Shown: positions 9,741 through 24,538, numbered from the stretch's first letter. The stretch is DNA of 64,000 nt from Skeletonema tropicum (GCA_037178625.1 CM074136.1:1178001-1242000), one strand, 5' to 3'. Notes: generated by a model not told the origin, from the sequence alone. Translations and numbers: made by a program.

Positions 9741-10240
9741 TCATTGACATCTAGTGTAATCAGCGCGATTGTTGTTTGATCAAATAGACCTTGACTCCAA
9801 CAGTCGTGAACAGGGGCTGAATATTATTTACTGCCTTTTGCCATCGGGAGTGGGGCCATGATTATTACGAGGAGGAAGGGCATGTGGATATAGGTGTTGG
9901 CTGACTGGCGGTTAGAGCGCTGTATTGGCATCCCTAGCAGCAGCAGGAGGAGAATGCGGCACACCAGCACCAGCATTAGGGGTGGCAGGCAAGATCCCAG
10001 TATGATGATGTGGAAAGAAATCAGGATGGACGTCGTGCTGCCGCAACGTAGCAACAGCAGCGTCAACCCGCACTTATTCTTATAGTTCAGAGAACAGTGT
10101 TGATCATTGAAATAATGGAGATGCAGCTACAAAGATGGTGTAGCCGGCCTCAGAGCAACAGTGCACATCGTCGACGTTCGTTGTATATTAACCCTTTCCC
10201 AAATTAGTTTCTTTGGCTATTGACTATGCTCTATAAAACC
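9741..10240. other. Intergenic region with a coding-like fragment
   Basis: No confident gene. On the minus strand ~9912-10075 is a stop-bounded frame with protein-like composition (DAAVATLRQHDVHPDFFPHH, then an Ala/Pro-rich end) but no start codon. It may be a gene remnant or terminal exon. Confidence 0.3.
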
Positions 10241-12040
<1,800 letters not shown>

Positions 12041-14023
12041 ATGATGCTCTTGTCGTCAAGCTTGCTCATTCTCCTGCTTGGCTCAGCTCAAATCCACGGC
12101 GAATCTACGTCGACAACTCCGGACTACTCCAATCCTATTGCGATTGACGCTTTGTGCCATCATTCAGATGATTTCGATCAATGCAAATCATTCATAAGCG
12201 GACTTGTGGAGAAGGAAGGGCAGTGGCATCGCAACAATGCAAAGCAGCCATATCTCCGTCAAGCTGCTACAAGACGGCAACTAGTAGACGACAAGCAATC
12301 ACCAAATGAAAATAACGAAGAACACAACTTTAGATTTTATCTAATCAACGTTGGAGGAGCAACTCTCAGCGTGGGTCTAGTTGCAATAATATCAGCCATG
12401 TTCTTGGGATATCTCACGCTAGATCCGTTAGATCTACGCATAAAGATGCGTGCGGCATTAGACCCTACCGAAAAAGAAGCTGCGGCTGCCATTTATCCGC
12501 TTGTCAATCAAAATCATCGGTTGCTGGTTACATTGTTAGTCATGAATTCGCTTGCATATGAGTGCCTTCCTTTGTTCCTTGATGAGTTGATGCCTACGTG
12601 GATGACAATTATCTTTAGTGTGACATTGCTGCTTGTATTTGGCGAGGTAAGAAGAGAAGTATGATGCAGAATGTTTCTTCTTGGTCAAAATAATCTTACT
12701 CATCCACCATCTCTATTGCAGATTATTCCGACAGCCATTTTTACTGGTCCGGATCAATTGATGTTGGCGTCTAAATTGTCCCCCCTTGTGAGTGCTTCTC
12801 TGACAATACTACATCCCGTCACATATCCATTGGTGAAATTGCTTGAGCGCGTGGTACCAGATGAATCAGACGATGATGAAGAGTACAATAGAGCAGAACT
12901 CTCGGCCCTGGTTCGATTACAATTTGAAGAGAGGATGAAAGCACAAAGGCAAAAGGAAATGGCTGCCTCTACGAATGTAAAGAATGGACCACACAGAAGA
13001 ACTACACTTAGAGGGTTGCACATGGCCAATCAACTTCAGACTGAGAAGCAACGCCAGCAACAACTCATACATGATAGTTACTTCAATTCATCTCGCAATT
13101 GGAGACGGCTTAAAAATGAGATTATGGAGGCTGTCACAGAAAAGCAACAGATCGCATCATCTGAAAGTTCAGGCAATATTTTCGGAAGCCTATTTGATGT
13201 ATGTGAGAAAGAAGCTGGTGACGGAAAGTCAACTCGCCGCCCTCGCTCTATGTCGAATTCGTCTGCCTCAACAACTGCAAGTGCAAATGACCATCCGTTC
13301 GAACAGATTGCACCGCCATTGGAGCGTACCGAAGTGAGAGCAGTTGAGGGAGCACTGAATCTCAAAACAATGTGTGCCTTGGATGTGTACACTCCAATAC
13401 GGCAAATATATGCTGTGCCAGAGGATCTTGAATTGTCGAAGCAAAATATTGCAGCGATTTATGGGGAGGGCTACAGTCGTGTTCCCGTATATGATCCAAA
13501 GGGGAAAGGCCACTCTGCAATGAAAGGAATATTGATGACGAGGCAGCTCATTATGATAGATTGGGATGATGAAAGAACTGTCTCTAGTCTGCCGATATAC
13601 ATTCCACCCTGTGTGTCACCGAGGATGAATCTCATCCGACTCCTTCATTTGCTGCGAAAGGGTGGCAGCTTGATTGCGTTCGTCTGTGCTAGTCCTCACA
13701 TTGCCGAGCGCGCATTAGATGAGGGGCGTGCAATACCTCCAGAGGCAGGATTTATGGGGCTAGTAACGTTGCAGGATGTCCTTGAGTCTGTCATACAGGA
13801 GAGAATATACGATGAGGAAGACATTTCTGAACGCAATTTAGCTTCTGCGGTTCTTACGAATTGGGCAGCAACTGTGTTGCAGAGGTTTGCAAAACGTCAG
13901 AAGTTAAGGCGAGTTAATAGCATCGAAGGCTCGACGGCTCATGCTGACCAGATGAGCCCTCGTAATGACAACAACAATCAAGCGGTAGCTGGTGAGCGTT
14001 CTCCACTTTTGAAGTCATCTTGA
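12041..14023 (+). CDS. CNNM/MAM3-type DUF21-CBS membrane protein, two exons
   Basis: Join 12041-12646 and 12722-14023; the 75-nt intron has GTAAGA and TTGCAG ends and restores the family motif as VFGE|IIPTAIF, giving 635 aa. Layout: signal peptide (1-20), luminal segment, DUF21 transmembrane helices (~100-125, ~160-182, ~186-215 and one more), a cytosolic region with a long charged insert (~245-370), then a CBS-pair-like domain with YGEGYSRVPVYD and KGILMTRQLIMID. Family members are linked to Mg2+ and other divalent-metal homeostasis at the plasma or vacuolar membrane. The charged, Ser-rich insert is longer than usual. The C-terminus is low complexity. Confidence 0.85.
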
Positions 14024-14145
14024 GAGATCATTAGAGTCAATCCTCCCCCTGATAGAGTAGAAAGATAGTAGATAAATTAGGTATATTAACATTAGTAATA
14101 GTGATGAAGAATATCTACCATAATTTACTCCCCTGTATGTATGAA

Positions 14146-17100
14146 TCAAAGTTGTATCAGGCCCTTCTCCCTGTTTTGCTTGTCGGCATCAAACAGAAAT
14201 CTTAAATATCCACCCGAACGTTTCTTCAGCAATTCACTCGGTGGGCCCAATTCAACCGGGACACCAGCGTCGAGGACAAGGATCCTGTCGTACCCGAGCA
14301 CTGTCTCTAATCTGTGAGCAACTGTTATTACAGTAACTCCTTTTTGAACAAACTCTCTTCTAATTGTCTCCTGAACTTGGGCATCAGTTTTCATGTCGAT
14401 GCTGCTCGTGGCTTCGTCCAGCACGAGTATTTTGCTCTTCTTCATTAATGCCCTTGCCAGACATATCAGTTGCCGCTGACCTAAAGAAAGATTTTCACCA
14501 CCCTCGGAGATAATAGTGTTTAAGCCTTCCTTTGAGTCTCTAAATTGCTTTGCGAGCTCCGGACTTGCTGACTCCAATGCTGTCCAGGCATCCTCTGGCG
14601 TAGCCTTCCCCGATGCATCCAAATTGTTCATTAGTGTTCCCGCAAAGAGAGTAGGGGTTTGAGGAATGATAGAGATTGAGTCTCGCAGACCTTGAAGGCT
14701 GAGTGATCTGATATCAACCCCGTCAATTGTGATGCTACCTCCTGTGTTGCCCTCAATCTCAGCAAGTCGAAACAAAGTTAACAAGAGGGAGCTTTTTCCA
14801 CTTCCTGCATTAGTAAAGACGCGTTAGCATTTGTTTCACAACAACTAAACATCAAAATGCCTACAAAGAAAACTGATTCTTACCTGTTCGGCCGACAACG
14901 CCCAGCGTGGAACCAGCGGGTACATCAACTGACACATTCTTCAAAACAAGAGGCAAAGAAGGATTGTATCTCATCGAGACATTATTGAACTGGACATGCC
15001 CTCTCCATGGCCATCCCGATTGCAAAAGTTCAGCATCACTTTCAGGTATCGGCGTCGATGAGCTTGAACCGTTTGGCTGTAACGCTTGCAGTGCTTCTCC
15101 AGCACGTGATAATTCTCTTGGCATTCGTGGCTTTGCTTCGTCGATACCTTTCACAGTTTCAGACTCTAAATCAGTCAATTCTACCGTTCTCATTACACTC
15201 ATAAATTGCGTTTCGAGGTCAGTTAGCACACGGACACACCAAGCCAGAAGTCCAGTGATACTTAATGCTTGAGTCAGACCCCACCCGGCTGCACCAGACT
15301 TGAGCCTTCCACCTCTAGTGAGCAATATTGATGCAACAGCAGCAGAGAATACAACGGTGTTGCCTAGTGTCTCGAGGCGGACGCTAAGCCATCTATCAAG
15401 TGATTTCACCGAGTAATAGATCGACAGATTCTCATCAGAGAGGTGCCTATGTTTGCGTGACCAAAGACTAGTAGCCTTCGGTATAGATCGAATAGTATCA
15501 GCACCGCTCAAAGCTTCCCGAAACTGTGTATAAATGGGAGATCTTGATTTCGACTCGATTCTCTTCAAATCACGTGCAGCAGGCCGAAAGAGACCCATAG
15601 TTTTAACGTAGAATATGCCTATCAGTCCCAGTGGAATTGCCATGAGAGGTGTAACAACTCCCGCCAGTGCCAGGGTACTGAAAAACACTTGCAGAAAGCA
15701 GTACATTACCGAGGCAAGTCCATCCGGAAGGCTCCGATCAACAACCTCAAGTTCTTTACCAAAACGGGTGAGAAGCTGCCCACTCGGAGTCGAAGAGAAG
15801 AAGGAGATGGGTGCTCCAAATACAGACTTTACCATGGCTTGATGTATGGTTTTGGAAGCTCTCACGCCAACTTTCATTGTCAGATACGATCTCAGACACA
15901 TTGTAACTGACACTCCAGCGGCAGCATAGATCAACTGACGGCAATATTTGGCACTAACAGCTGCTGCGATTCCACCAGTACTGGCTTCTGTCCATTTAGC
16001 AATAATCAATTGCTGAAAGAACTGGCTGCCATTGGAAGCAAAGTAAGATGCCAACGCCAATGCAATTAGAAGTGGGTTCTTCACGCTACGGAAGTAGGTG
16101 AGGTAGGTGCTTCGAGGTATTGATCCTGTCGACATAGTGTCATCAGTCGAGAGTTGCCTTTGTTGATTCGTCAATGACGTAATACGGTCTTCCCTCGGTT
16201 CAGGTGATTGAGGCATAGCGTGCTCTGCGAGCAATGAAGGGTCTTCTTCCAGAACAATGTGACTGTCAGGATCTGCGTGACTTGATGTCATATTAGTGCC
16301 AATGGGAATTTCACTGTTTTGATAAACAATACTGACATCAATATCTTCAACCTCTTCAACATCAAGTCTTTCTTCTTCGGTGATGCTATCGTCTTGACCT
16401 GCATGCGTGATGGTACGCAGGTCGTGGCCGCGACTTAACAACTCATCGTACGTTCCAACGTCAGCAATCCGTGAACACCCATTTGTGGGATCAGATCCCA
16501 TCAGTACAACTTTGTCACATTGCCTCGGTAAATTAGGATCGTTGGTAACAAAAACAACAGCAGCCTTCTCTTGTCTTAATCGTTCGGTAACACGCTGGAA
16601 AACTATTGAGCCCACTGAAGCATCCAATGCGCTCAAAGGATCGTCTAACACATACACTCCTGCACTCTCTTCGTATAGTGCCCGCGCAAGTGCCACTCGT
16701 GCACGTTGCCCCCCAGAGAGGTTAGAACCATCCTCTCCAACATCAGTGTCATGCGTCAAGTTAGATGATTTAATGTCATCATCAAGCCCAGCCGAGTAGA
16801 TAGCCCTCGCGTATCTTTCTTCGTTGTACTCCCTTCCGAAGACGATTGACTCACGGACCGTTCCTTTGGGTAGCCATGCCTCTTGGGCACAATACGCAAT
16901 AGAACCATGCGCAGTGACTCGTGGTACATCAACCGTTGACCCGTAATCATGTTGGATTTGTTTTGGATCCTGGGGCACTGGGGTCAATTCACCTATCAAA
17001 GACTTGACCAACGCCGATTTTCCACTACCGACGCCACCTATCACAGCAACTACTTCTCCCGGCTGAACTGATATTGATGCACCGCTCAAGGCAGGTGCCC

Positions 17101-18715
17101 CGCTATTACAAGTTTTATCAACACTTCCTTCTTCGCCGCTACTACTAGCAGGTGCAGACCAAAGAAAGTTCCCATTGCTCATCTCAATTCTACCTCCTTC
17201 ACCATTCAACTTCGGTTTGTAGTCAACATATGGGGTTATCTCCTGCGACTCGAGATAGGAAGAAATCCGTCTGAGGGAGTTTTGTCCATTTGCGATAGCA
17301 TCAATCAACATTGGATAGAAGAACAATGGGAACCGCAGCTGATTAAACAAACTAATCGCAGTAAAGATTGTAGATGCCACAACCGGTTTTCCCGTCTTGG
17401 CGTATGCCGTCAATGTCGCCACGAGTGAGATAGCTGGCGCTGTGTTTGAAATAGCCTGAGATAAAGCCCGAACTGCGCCTCGTTTCGTATGGCGTCTCAA
17501 CTCTTCATCTCTTTGGGATTGAATGTCTCTCGCGAAAATGTTTTCCCAGCTCATAAGTTTTAGAAGTTGCATATTGCTGACACTCTCTGTAGTTCTTTTC
17601 ATACGAGCATCCTTTGCTTCGATTTCCTTTACACTCAGTCTATTCAGAATTCTTAGCGTAAGCGCATTGATTGGTATTGTTGTAAGCAGAACGCCCAAAC
17701 CCCAGAATACAGAATTACCGAGGAATCTATACAACAGAGCAATGTAGATAGCAATTTGTAAAGCTCCATCCCAGATAGTGTGAAGTTGCAATGTTAGCAT
17801 CTCCAACATGGTTGCATCACTTTGCATTAAGTTGACCACCTCACCAGATCCCATGGAAGAAGCCCGTTTCTTCTTCTGCTTTTTGTCCTTATCGTTGCCA
17901 CTGGAAGTAACGCTACCACTGGAAAGTCTCAAGCTCTTATCGAAAATCATCCCCCCGATGCTACCTCTCACTTCACATGCACATTTGACGACATTGTGAA
18001 AGTATTGATTCTCGATTACCATTTTCGCACTAAGAACCGACACCAGCAGGAAAGCAGAACGTAATGGCTCAATGGCTCTTATTGAATTACCCGCCTCAAT
18101 CTGTCGTAATAAACGAGCTATCAACAACGATGGAAAGGCTTGAATCACAGTGTTAAGAAGTCGCAGTACTCCAGTCAGAATCAGTGTTTGCTTTTGACTT
18201 GATAGCAGTGCTTTGGCCAGGACCGCCGATTCGGATGACTTCTTCTTTCGTGTTGCAAATTTGGCCTTGGCCTTGTCACGACATTTTGCATACGCTGATT
18301 CCAATGTGGTCACAGTTGTATCCATCAATTTTTCTTGCGGTACACTAAATGCATCCGATGATTCCAACCGACGCTTTGATGCAATTTCCAATAATGGATC
18401 TACGTATTTGTAGAGCAGTTTGCTTGAGAGGGATGAATTGTATTCGCCACTTTTCCAATTATACTTCGATTTCGCGGTTGACGCAACATCAGATTTCGTA
18501 GATCGAAGAGCCGTGGATGATGGTTGTATGAGAGTCGATGGAGTAGAAGCATGAATACCGATGATTGAGAGTGGAGCTGTTGGAACCACGATGTATGACG
18601 CTATGAGAGTCAAAAGTATGGCGCAGACATGAGTTTGAGAGGAAGGCGATTTCCGCCAGTGGCGGTGCTGTCTCCTACTTCTCGTGTAGGCTGCATTTCT
18701 CTCCATCATCATCAC
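14146..18715 (-). CDS. ABCC-type full ABC transporter, two exons
   Basis: Exons on the minus strand are 18715-14884 and 14804-14146, giving 1,496 aa. The 79-nt intron (GTAAGA...TGCAG) splits the second Walker A: GRTG before it and SGKSSLL after it. Order: an N-terminal region with a hydrophobic segment, TMD1, NBD1 (Walker A GGVGSGKS ~560, signature LSGGQRARVALARAL ~665, Walker B VYVLDDPLSALD ~690), an acidic linker, TMD2 and NBD2 (Walker A ~1277, signature LSLGQRQL ~1382, Walker B ILVLDEATSSID ~1405). The layout is that of MRP/ABCC pumps, which export organic anions and conjugates across plasma or vacuolar membranes. The start has four consecutive Met codons. The substrate is unknown. Confidence 0.93.
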
Positions 18716-19071
18716 GTCTGCTTTATGAGGGATGTGTAATGATAGAAACTTTAATTGCTGATGTAGTGACGCAGTGGAAACCTGTCGTACACAGCATGGT
18801 TTCCTCCTGAACTTCTGACGCGATGTTCATTGAAGATGAGTTGGGAGTTGGGAGTGGAAAGTGGAAAGTGGAAGTTGCTGACGATGCGCCAAAAGTAGAG
18901 GCTCCTTCGTAACTGGGACTCAACTCCTATGTAGGAACGATCGGCACTGCCTTCTCAGGTTCATTGGAGGTCCATCCACGTGCGTAGCAAATAATCTAAA
19001 GAGACATGTATGCACTTTAAATCAATGCAATGCACAGCAAAACAACATCTCTCTGCCATTATTGAAATTTC
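18716..19071. other. Intergenic region upstream of the ABC transporter
   Basis: No ORF supported. A short purine-rich stretch at ~18838-18875 repeats GGGAGT and GGAAAGT units and may be promoter sequence. Confidence 0.4.
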
Positions 19072-20754
19072 TTAATTGTCACTGTTACCTAGGGCTTTGT
19101 AAATACTCAGTGTTTTGTCCCATTTACGCATCAACTCATAGACAAGCGACAACCCGGTTACCTGAGTGTTGGAAGTGTAAAACCAACCACCATATCCCCC
19201 AGTGTTTGTGTTTGCATAGAGTTGCACAGCTGGTGGCAGCACTTCCGGCAACAAATCAATACCAATATCGTCAAAGTGTTGAACGTTGCTCATCGTTTTG
19301 TTGCAAGAGGCAAGAAGTGTGTAAAGTTTGCGTCGCCGATTACCAATCGGGTCACCTTGCGTGTTTAGGGCGCGAAAAGTAATTATCAAGTTTCAAGTAC
19401 TCTAAGGTGTTGTTTGTCTCAAGAGCGGTCCCAAAGTAGTGGTCAACGGCACCGAGGGTGAAATCGTTATCTTCCAGTAGTAAGTACTTGAGGGTCTTGT
19501 TTGTCTCCAGAGCAGTTGCAAACGCAGCTGCGTCCTCGTCATTGAAATTGTTCGCCCTCAAATCTAGCCTCTCCAACGTCGTGTTTGATGCCAAACTCTC
19601 AAACAATACTTGCCTTTGTTCGGCGTTAACGGTACCCATATCATCATTTCGCATAGAAATTTCCACCAGCCTATTTGAACGCATCAGCCGACAAAGAGAA
19701 TGACTCTTATCACCTTCAATGCAACCATCTAAGTTGACTTTTGTGAGCGTAGAGTGCCTAACTATTGCCCGAAAAAAATCAACGACATCATTAGCATCAA
19801 TGCAGTTGCAGGTCAATGTCAAAGATCTCAACTCTGGATTGCTGTCCAAAAGGTCAATTACAGACCTTATTCCATAAATCCCGAATTCATTGTGCATGAA
19901 CTTGTAGTGTCTGAATCGCTTGCCACTTAATGACTTTACGATCATCGAAAGAACAGTGGCAGGTAGCTCAATCTGCGATAATTGGAAGCATGACTCCGTA
20001 TCATCTGGCATCACATCTAATATCAAATCAAAGTCGTCTAATGCTTGTGCGAACTCCTCCCAATGCGGCTTGAGACTGCTAATGTAACTAACTGGCTCTT
20101 GAGAATGTTCAACACGACTGTTATCACATGGCCCAAGCAGAACTCCCTGAAGATTCATATCAATTTTATAAATCTCGCTTGCATCTGATACTACCCCCTC
20201 GTGATGATACTCCCCTCTCCTCATTTTGATGGTGCAATTTTTTATACTCTCGTAAAGACGCTGTATATTCATTATTTCATAGTTTGCCATGATCTTACAT
20301 CGGTCGCAGTAATGGTAAGATTCTCAGCAGAATATTTCCAGTCGTTTCTGTTTGTTGCCACCATTTCTTTGTAAGCATTTAGTCGCCCTTCGCTCTCGTC
20401 CTGGTCGTCACTACTGTCATCACTCTCATCCTCACTGCTACTCTCTCCATCTGACGAACATTCTTCTTCGCTATCTTCTTCATCTCTATCTTCATTGCTT
20501 TCACGGTTCTCTAACTTCTCTAGCTTTTCCTCCAAACTCTCTAGCTTCCCTTCCATCTTCAGCATTAATTTCTCCGTACGCTTCATCATCAGTTGATTTT
20601 GAGCGAGCATGTGTTGTGCATTGTCATTGTTATTGTCATCACGCCGACCGGTAAAGTAATAACCCAGCCATGATGATAGGATGCCGATGACTGTTCCGTC
20701 ATTGCCCTTCCGTCTCTTTGCGGAGGAGCCGCTGTGGTCAGGGGAAGAGCTCAT
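19072..20754 (-). pseudogene. LRR/coiled-coil paralog (copy 3) broken by two frame changes
   Basis: Three overlapping frames together follow the family at 5556-7154. 20754-20272 gives the head, an acidic coiled coil (LESLEEKLEKLENRE) and WKYSAENLT. 20290-19352 gives LRRs (LERLDLRANNFNDEDAAAF). 19389-19072 gives the helical tail (MSNVQHFDDIGIDLLPEVL, SLVYELMRKWDK). A possible 38-nt GT-AG intron at the first break would delete ~13 residues that align with the paralog, so a real frameshift fits better. The head has an unusual acidic run (SEEECSSDGESSSEDES) absent from copies 1 and 2. Either a pseudogene or a gene with sequence errors. Confidence 0.65.
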
Positions 20755-21139
20755 GATTGTCTTGTGGAGGGTGGAGAGCGAGAGCAGGCATGCGTATCAT
20801 GCAGATGAGGCAGGCCGCCCGCCGGCCCCGGCGGGAGGATCTCTCTGCTCTTGATTTCCAATGAGGCGGGAAGAAGTCCACATACGTCGGACTTCGTACT
20901 GAAAAAGCAACGAACACGCACCTTCCCACCTTCGTTCTTTTCTTCCTTTGTTCCCTATTCGGATAGAAATGTAATTATTTTGGGCATATTTGCCAACCTT
21001 TCTACTCAGTGTCAGCATCATTTGCACTTTCCTTTTGCACTTTTCATTTCCCGCGTCCAACGCCTCCATCCGATCCATCCACACAAGCGAGCCACAACCT
21101 CGCTCTCCACATCCGTACTATCCCACAAACTCCTCCACC

Positions 21140-23112
21140 ATGTCAAAGAAGAAGAAGTCCTCCATGCAACCCCCCGCCTCCCCCTTCTTCGCCCCCTCCA
21201 CCCCACGCAAACTCGTCAAAGTCTCGACACCCGGAGGGACCTCCCGTCTCGTCAAAAAAGCGTCCTCCGAAACCAAAGAGAACAAATCGACCGTTGCCGG
21301 CGCCACCTCCAACCTAGTCAATGCCATCATTGGCGCTGGGATCGTCGGCATCCCCTACGCCATCAAAGAATGCGGACTGGTAGCCGGTATCATATTGGTA
21401 GTACTATGTGCAATATTAACCGAGAAAAGTTTGAGGGTGTTGGTAAACACGGCCAAGCATGTCGATGTGCCGAGTTATGAAACGTTGTTTGAGAGTACAT
21501 ATGGGAGTGCGGGGTTTTATTTCATATCGGTGAATATGTTGATTATGGCGTATGGGGGGTGTTTGAGTTATTTGATGATTATTAAGGATACGCTGCCGGT
21601 TTTGATGGGGGTGGAAAGGTGAGTTTTGTGCACATCATGTGTCATTTTTTAAATACTAATCTGTGTATCAGCATGGGGTTGCTCAAGACGTATTGACGCT
21701 CGTTCATCTCTTCAATTTCTTTATAATACAGTGGAGATGTGGGAATGGAACGGGCAATATTGGTAGTCTCTACAATGGCAATCATCCTACCCATTTCCAT
21801 GCAAAGAGACATGGCCGATCTGGCAAAGACATCCAAAATCAGTGTCCTCTTTCAATGCTGCATGGTCCTCGTGGTAGTCATATTCTGTCCAGTATCAGAG
21901 TCACTGGAAGAGAATGGAGGGTTGTTGGAAATAGCATCGGGATCGGTCATAAGATCGTCCACTATATTCATTGGCCTCGGAGTATTGAGCTTTGCATTCG
22001 TTTGTCAACATGGTGCATTCATCGTTGCAGGATCGTTAGAGCAACCAACCAAAGAGCGGTGGGGACAGGCAACATCACGAGCATTAACACTATGCCTAGT
22101 CTTGGAGGCTTCATGTGGGATATCGGGATATCTAGCCTTTTTGGAGAAGACACAGGGGGATATCCTCAACAATTTTTTGGTACTTGGTGGGAGTATTACC
22201 AAGGCGGCCAATTTGGCGAGAGGATTGCTGTGTACGACAATGTTCTTTGTGTATCCGGTGGATTTATTTGTTTGTAGGCATGTCTTCGTGGTGCTCTTCT
22301 TTCGTGGGAGGCGTGCCCATGAGGGAGATGATGCAGCGGTGTTGAATAGACGCGATCGTAGGATTGCATTGACTTTGGCTGTTTACTTTTCATCCTTGAT
22401 ACCAGCATGTTATGTGGAAGAGGTTGGAGATGTCCTTGCCATTACAGGTGCGATTGCAGGGTCTTCATTATCTTACATTGGACCAGGAATGATTTATCTT
22501 GCAGTTTATGGAGATGAGTTTCTAATGAAAGTGGAAGAAATTTGGGGCAAGATCGAAGAAAGTACAGATATAACACAAGCAGAGTCAGACGTAGAGTCAT
22601 CTAGATTGTTGACGAATCAGCAAACGAACGAAGCAACAACAACAACAGAATCACCTGCAACTGAACAGAGTTTATTCAAACGCATTGCGTGGTACCTACT
22701 CCTAATGCCGATCTGGTGTAAGGTTGCAAAGATGGGGAAAGCAAAACTACAAGAATTCAAGGAGAAGGAGGCTCTCAAGAGTCCTCACATAAATCGTTTG
22801 GGAAAGGTTGCCCGTCCGGCTATTCAAATGGTACCTGCCAACATCCCACGAGTAGGCTCCGCCGATGGAGGCAACGCAGGAATGCCAACATTCCCCACCC
22901 CCAAGTATGGCGCCACGGCAGGGGGTAATAAAGCGATTGGTGCAGCAATTTTAGCTCAGCAACGATCTGCTTCTTTTAGAGCAGCACCATCGGCACCTGC
23001 TGATTTAGATGAGCCACCCACCGTGTATGATTTTTGGGTAGCCATTTTCTTTGTTGTATTTGGCATGATTGCAATGTGTGCCGGAATGTTTTCTATCTTA
23101 ACGGCGAAATAA
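21140..23112 (+). CDS. AAAP/SLC38-like amino-acid transporter, two exons
   Basis: Join 21140-21618 and 21732-23112; the 113-nt intron has GTGAGT and TACAG ends and the codon formed across it gives GVE-S-GDVGMER. Product 619 aa. The N-terminus is short and basic with Ser/Pro (KKKKSS). Then come the family's first helix motif NLVNAIIGAGIVGIPYAI, ~11 hydrophobic segments, a hydrophilic loop (~370-460) and a last helix at the C-terminus (FWVAIFFVVFGMIAMCAGMF). Known members are proton- or sodium-coupled amino-acid carriers of plasma or vacuolar membranes. The substrate cannot be assigned. Confidence 0.9.
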
Positions 23113-23186
23113 AGATTTTGTAGCAATCCAGAGGGAACTTCAAAGTTGTAGTAAATTAAATAAGTTTCCTAAGTGGGTTTTACTTT

Positions 23187-23220
23187 TTTCCTATTGCATT
23201 TCCTATTGCATTTCCTATTT
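23187..23220. repeat. Short tandem repeat downstream of the permease
   Basis: Near-perfect TTTCCTATTGCA repeated about three times, 75 bp past the stop codon; possibly 3' UTR. Confidence 0.7.
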
Positions 23221-23411
23221 TGACAAGATGTTGATTAGTCTAGGGCGTAGAACATTTCAATTTCACAAGTGGAATCAAGAAGTCATTTGCTTAAGTGTTC
23301 ATGCTCTACCGCCCTCTTCCCTCTTCATGTTTTCTTCTATACATTCAAAACTGTTCTAATTGGAATTGAAAACTGGAGAAGCGGCGTTAACGCTCAAATT
23401 TAGGTGCGGGG

Positions 23412-23648
23412 TCAAAAATGGACTCCATGATGTTTCCTTAGTTGATGGCTGATTGACCTCAACTTGTACACTATGCGATCTCCATACCGTCGTGGTATGC
23501 TGTACATTATTATCTTACTCAAGGTAACACACATCATCGCCATGATAACTAATAATGCCACAATGAAGTGTATGTATTTGATTTCAGGGAGATACATCAT
23601 TTGACCAGCCATCGCCTCTGGGCGTTGTTTCTGCTTGCTTGCAAACAT
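23412..23648 (-). CDS. Possible small single-span membrane protein
   Basis: A 78-codon ATG frame with one hydrophobic helix (IHFIVALLVIMAMMCVTL) followed by basic residues. No family recognised; coding status is uncertain because there is no second copy or splice evidence. A 114-codon frame at 23679-24023 on the other strand is weaker still. Confidence 0.3.
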   Translation of the reverse strand: MFASKQKQRPEAMAGQMMYLPEIKYIHFIVALLVIMAMMCVTLSKIIMYSIPRRYGDRIVYKLRSISHQLRKHHGVHF

Positions 23649-24070
23649 CTTCGTAGGGATTTGTGATAAAAATAAGTAATGGTGTTGTTGATTGACAAAC
23701 TACGTCAACGGATGCTATATTTTGACGATGTCAAGATTTATGATTATGATTTCGATCGACCTGTCTTGCCTGGCCACTGGCTACTAACTGTGTATTGGAC
23801 TGTTACTTGTACTACTCCTACTATTGCTATTGGCTGTGGGTGCTTAAGACCAAGAGGGGTCATGAGACCTGAGAATCGCTACAATACCGCTATACAACAT
23901 CCTGCTACAGTGAAAAAATTTTGGGACAAAATTGGCGGCTCTCATGGTTGGGTCGTTCGCGTGTCATGTCGGGTGATTCGGAGTCTCCATGCTGTAAAGT
24001 TTGCAAACGTCTTTGTGTCGTAGTTCGCATATAAGCGAAGAACAGATAGAGGCGTGCATGGCACACAGAC

Positions 24071-24538
24071 ATGACATGGCAGTGTGTTTTGTCCTCTTTC
24101 GTGAATGAAAGAGGCACACAAAACGCGCGCGTAAGACAGGCTTATGAAGCTTTTGCACGCACCAAAATCGATCAATCAACAATCGAAGGCAAAGCGCGCG
24201 CAGCGATGGCATCTTTGTTCCTCATAGCAAGCTATGAGCATGAGAAAGAAGACATTACCAAAGGAACGATGATGGACGAAGAAACTTACAACGCAATTCA
24301 TGCCCTTCACATTGTCTTCTCCGAACCAAGTGATGACTTTTCCGCGCCGCTAGACGAACCGGCAGAGATTGAGACGGCGTGGCCAAACAGCGTCCGAGGT
24401 GATGTCATGATCGCAGTGGCCCTCATGATTGTCTATTCATCTCTCCATAATTCAATAGCCCGGCTCCGACAGAAGTATTTTGCACCGACGATCAAGAGGC
24501 ATCCTCGTCGTCGATTATCGAATGACGAGGGTATCTGA
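24071..24538 (+). CDS. Orphan 155-aa protein, member of a duplicated family
   Basis: Unknown function. Recognisable blocks are KARAAMASLFLIASYEHEKE, MMDEETYNAIHALHIVFSE and a C-terminal hydrophobic stretch (GDVMIAVALMIVYSSL) followed by basic residues. A degenerate inverted copy of the middle lies at 38354-38570, which supports this strand and frame as the original coding sequence. The start is uncertain; the next Met is at ~24206, within AAMASLF. Confidence 0.5.
   Translation: MTWQCVLSSFVNERGTQNARVRQAYEAFARTKIDQSTIEGKARAAMASLFLIASYEHEKEDITKGTMMDEETYNAIHALHIVFSEPSDDFSAPLDEPAEIETAWPNSVRGDVMIAVALMIVYSSLHNSIARLRQKYFAPTIKRHPRRRLSNDEGI

Larger units (their letters stand above)
7745..9745. repeat. 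Segmental tandem duplication, copy 2
   Basis: Head-to-tail duplicate of ~5225-7160, with diverged coding sequence and a conserved upstream block. Confidence 0.85.

Noticed and set aside
20260..20300. A 38-nt GT-AG intron joining the first two frames of LRR copy 3
   Set aside because: It would remove about 13 residues that align with the paralogs, including the ANY segment. A one- or two-base frameshift fits the alignment better.
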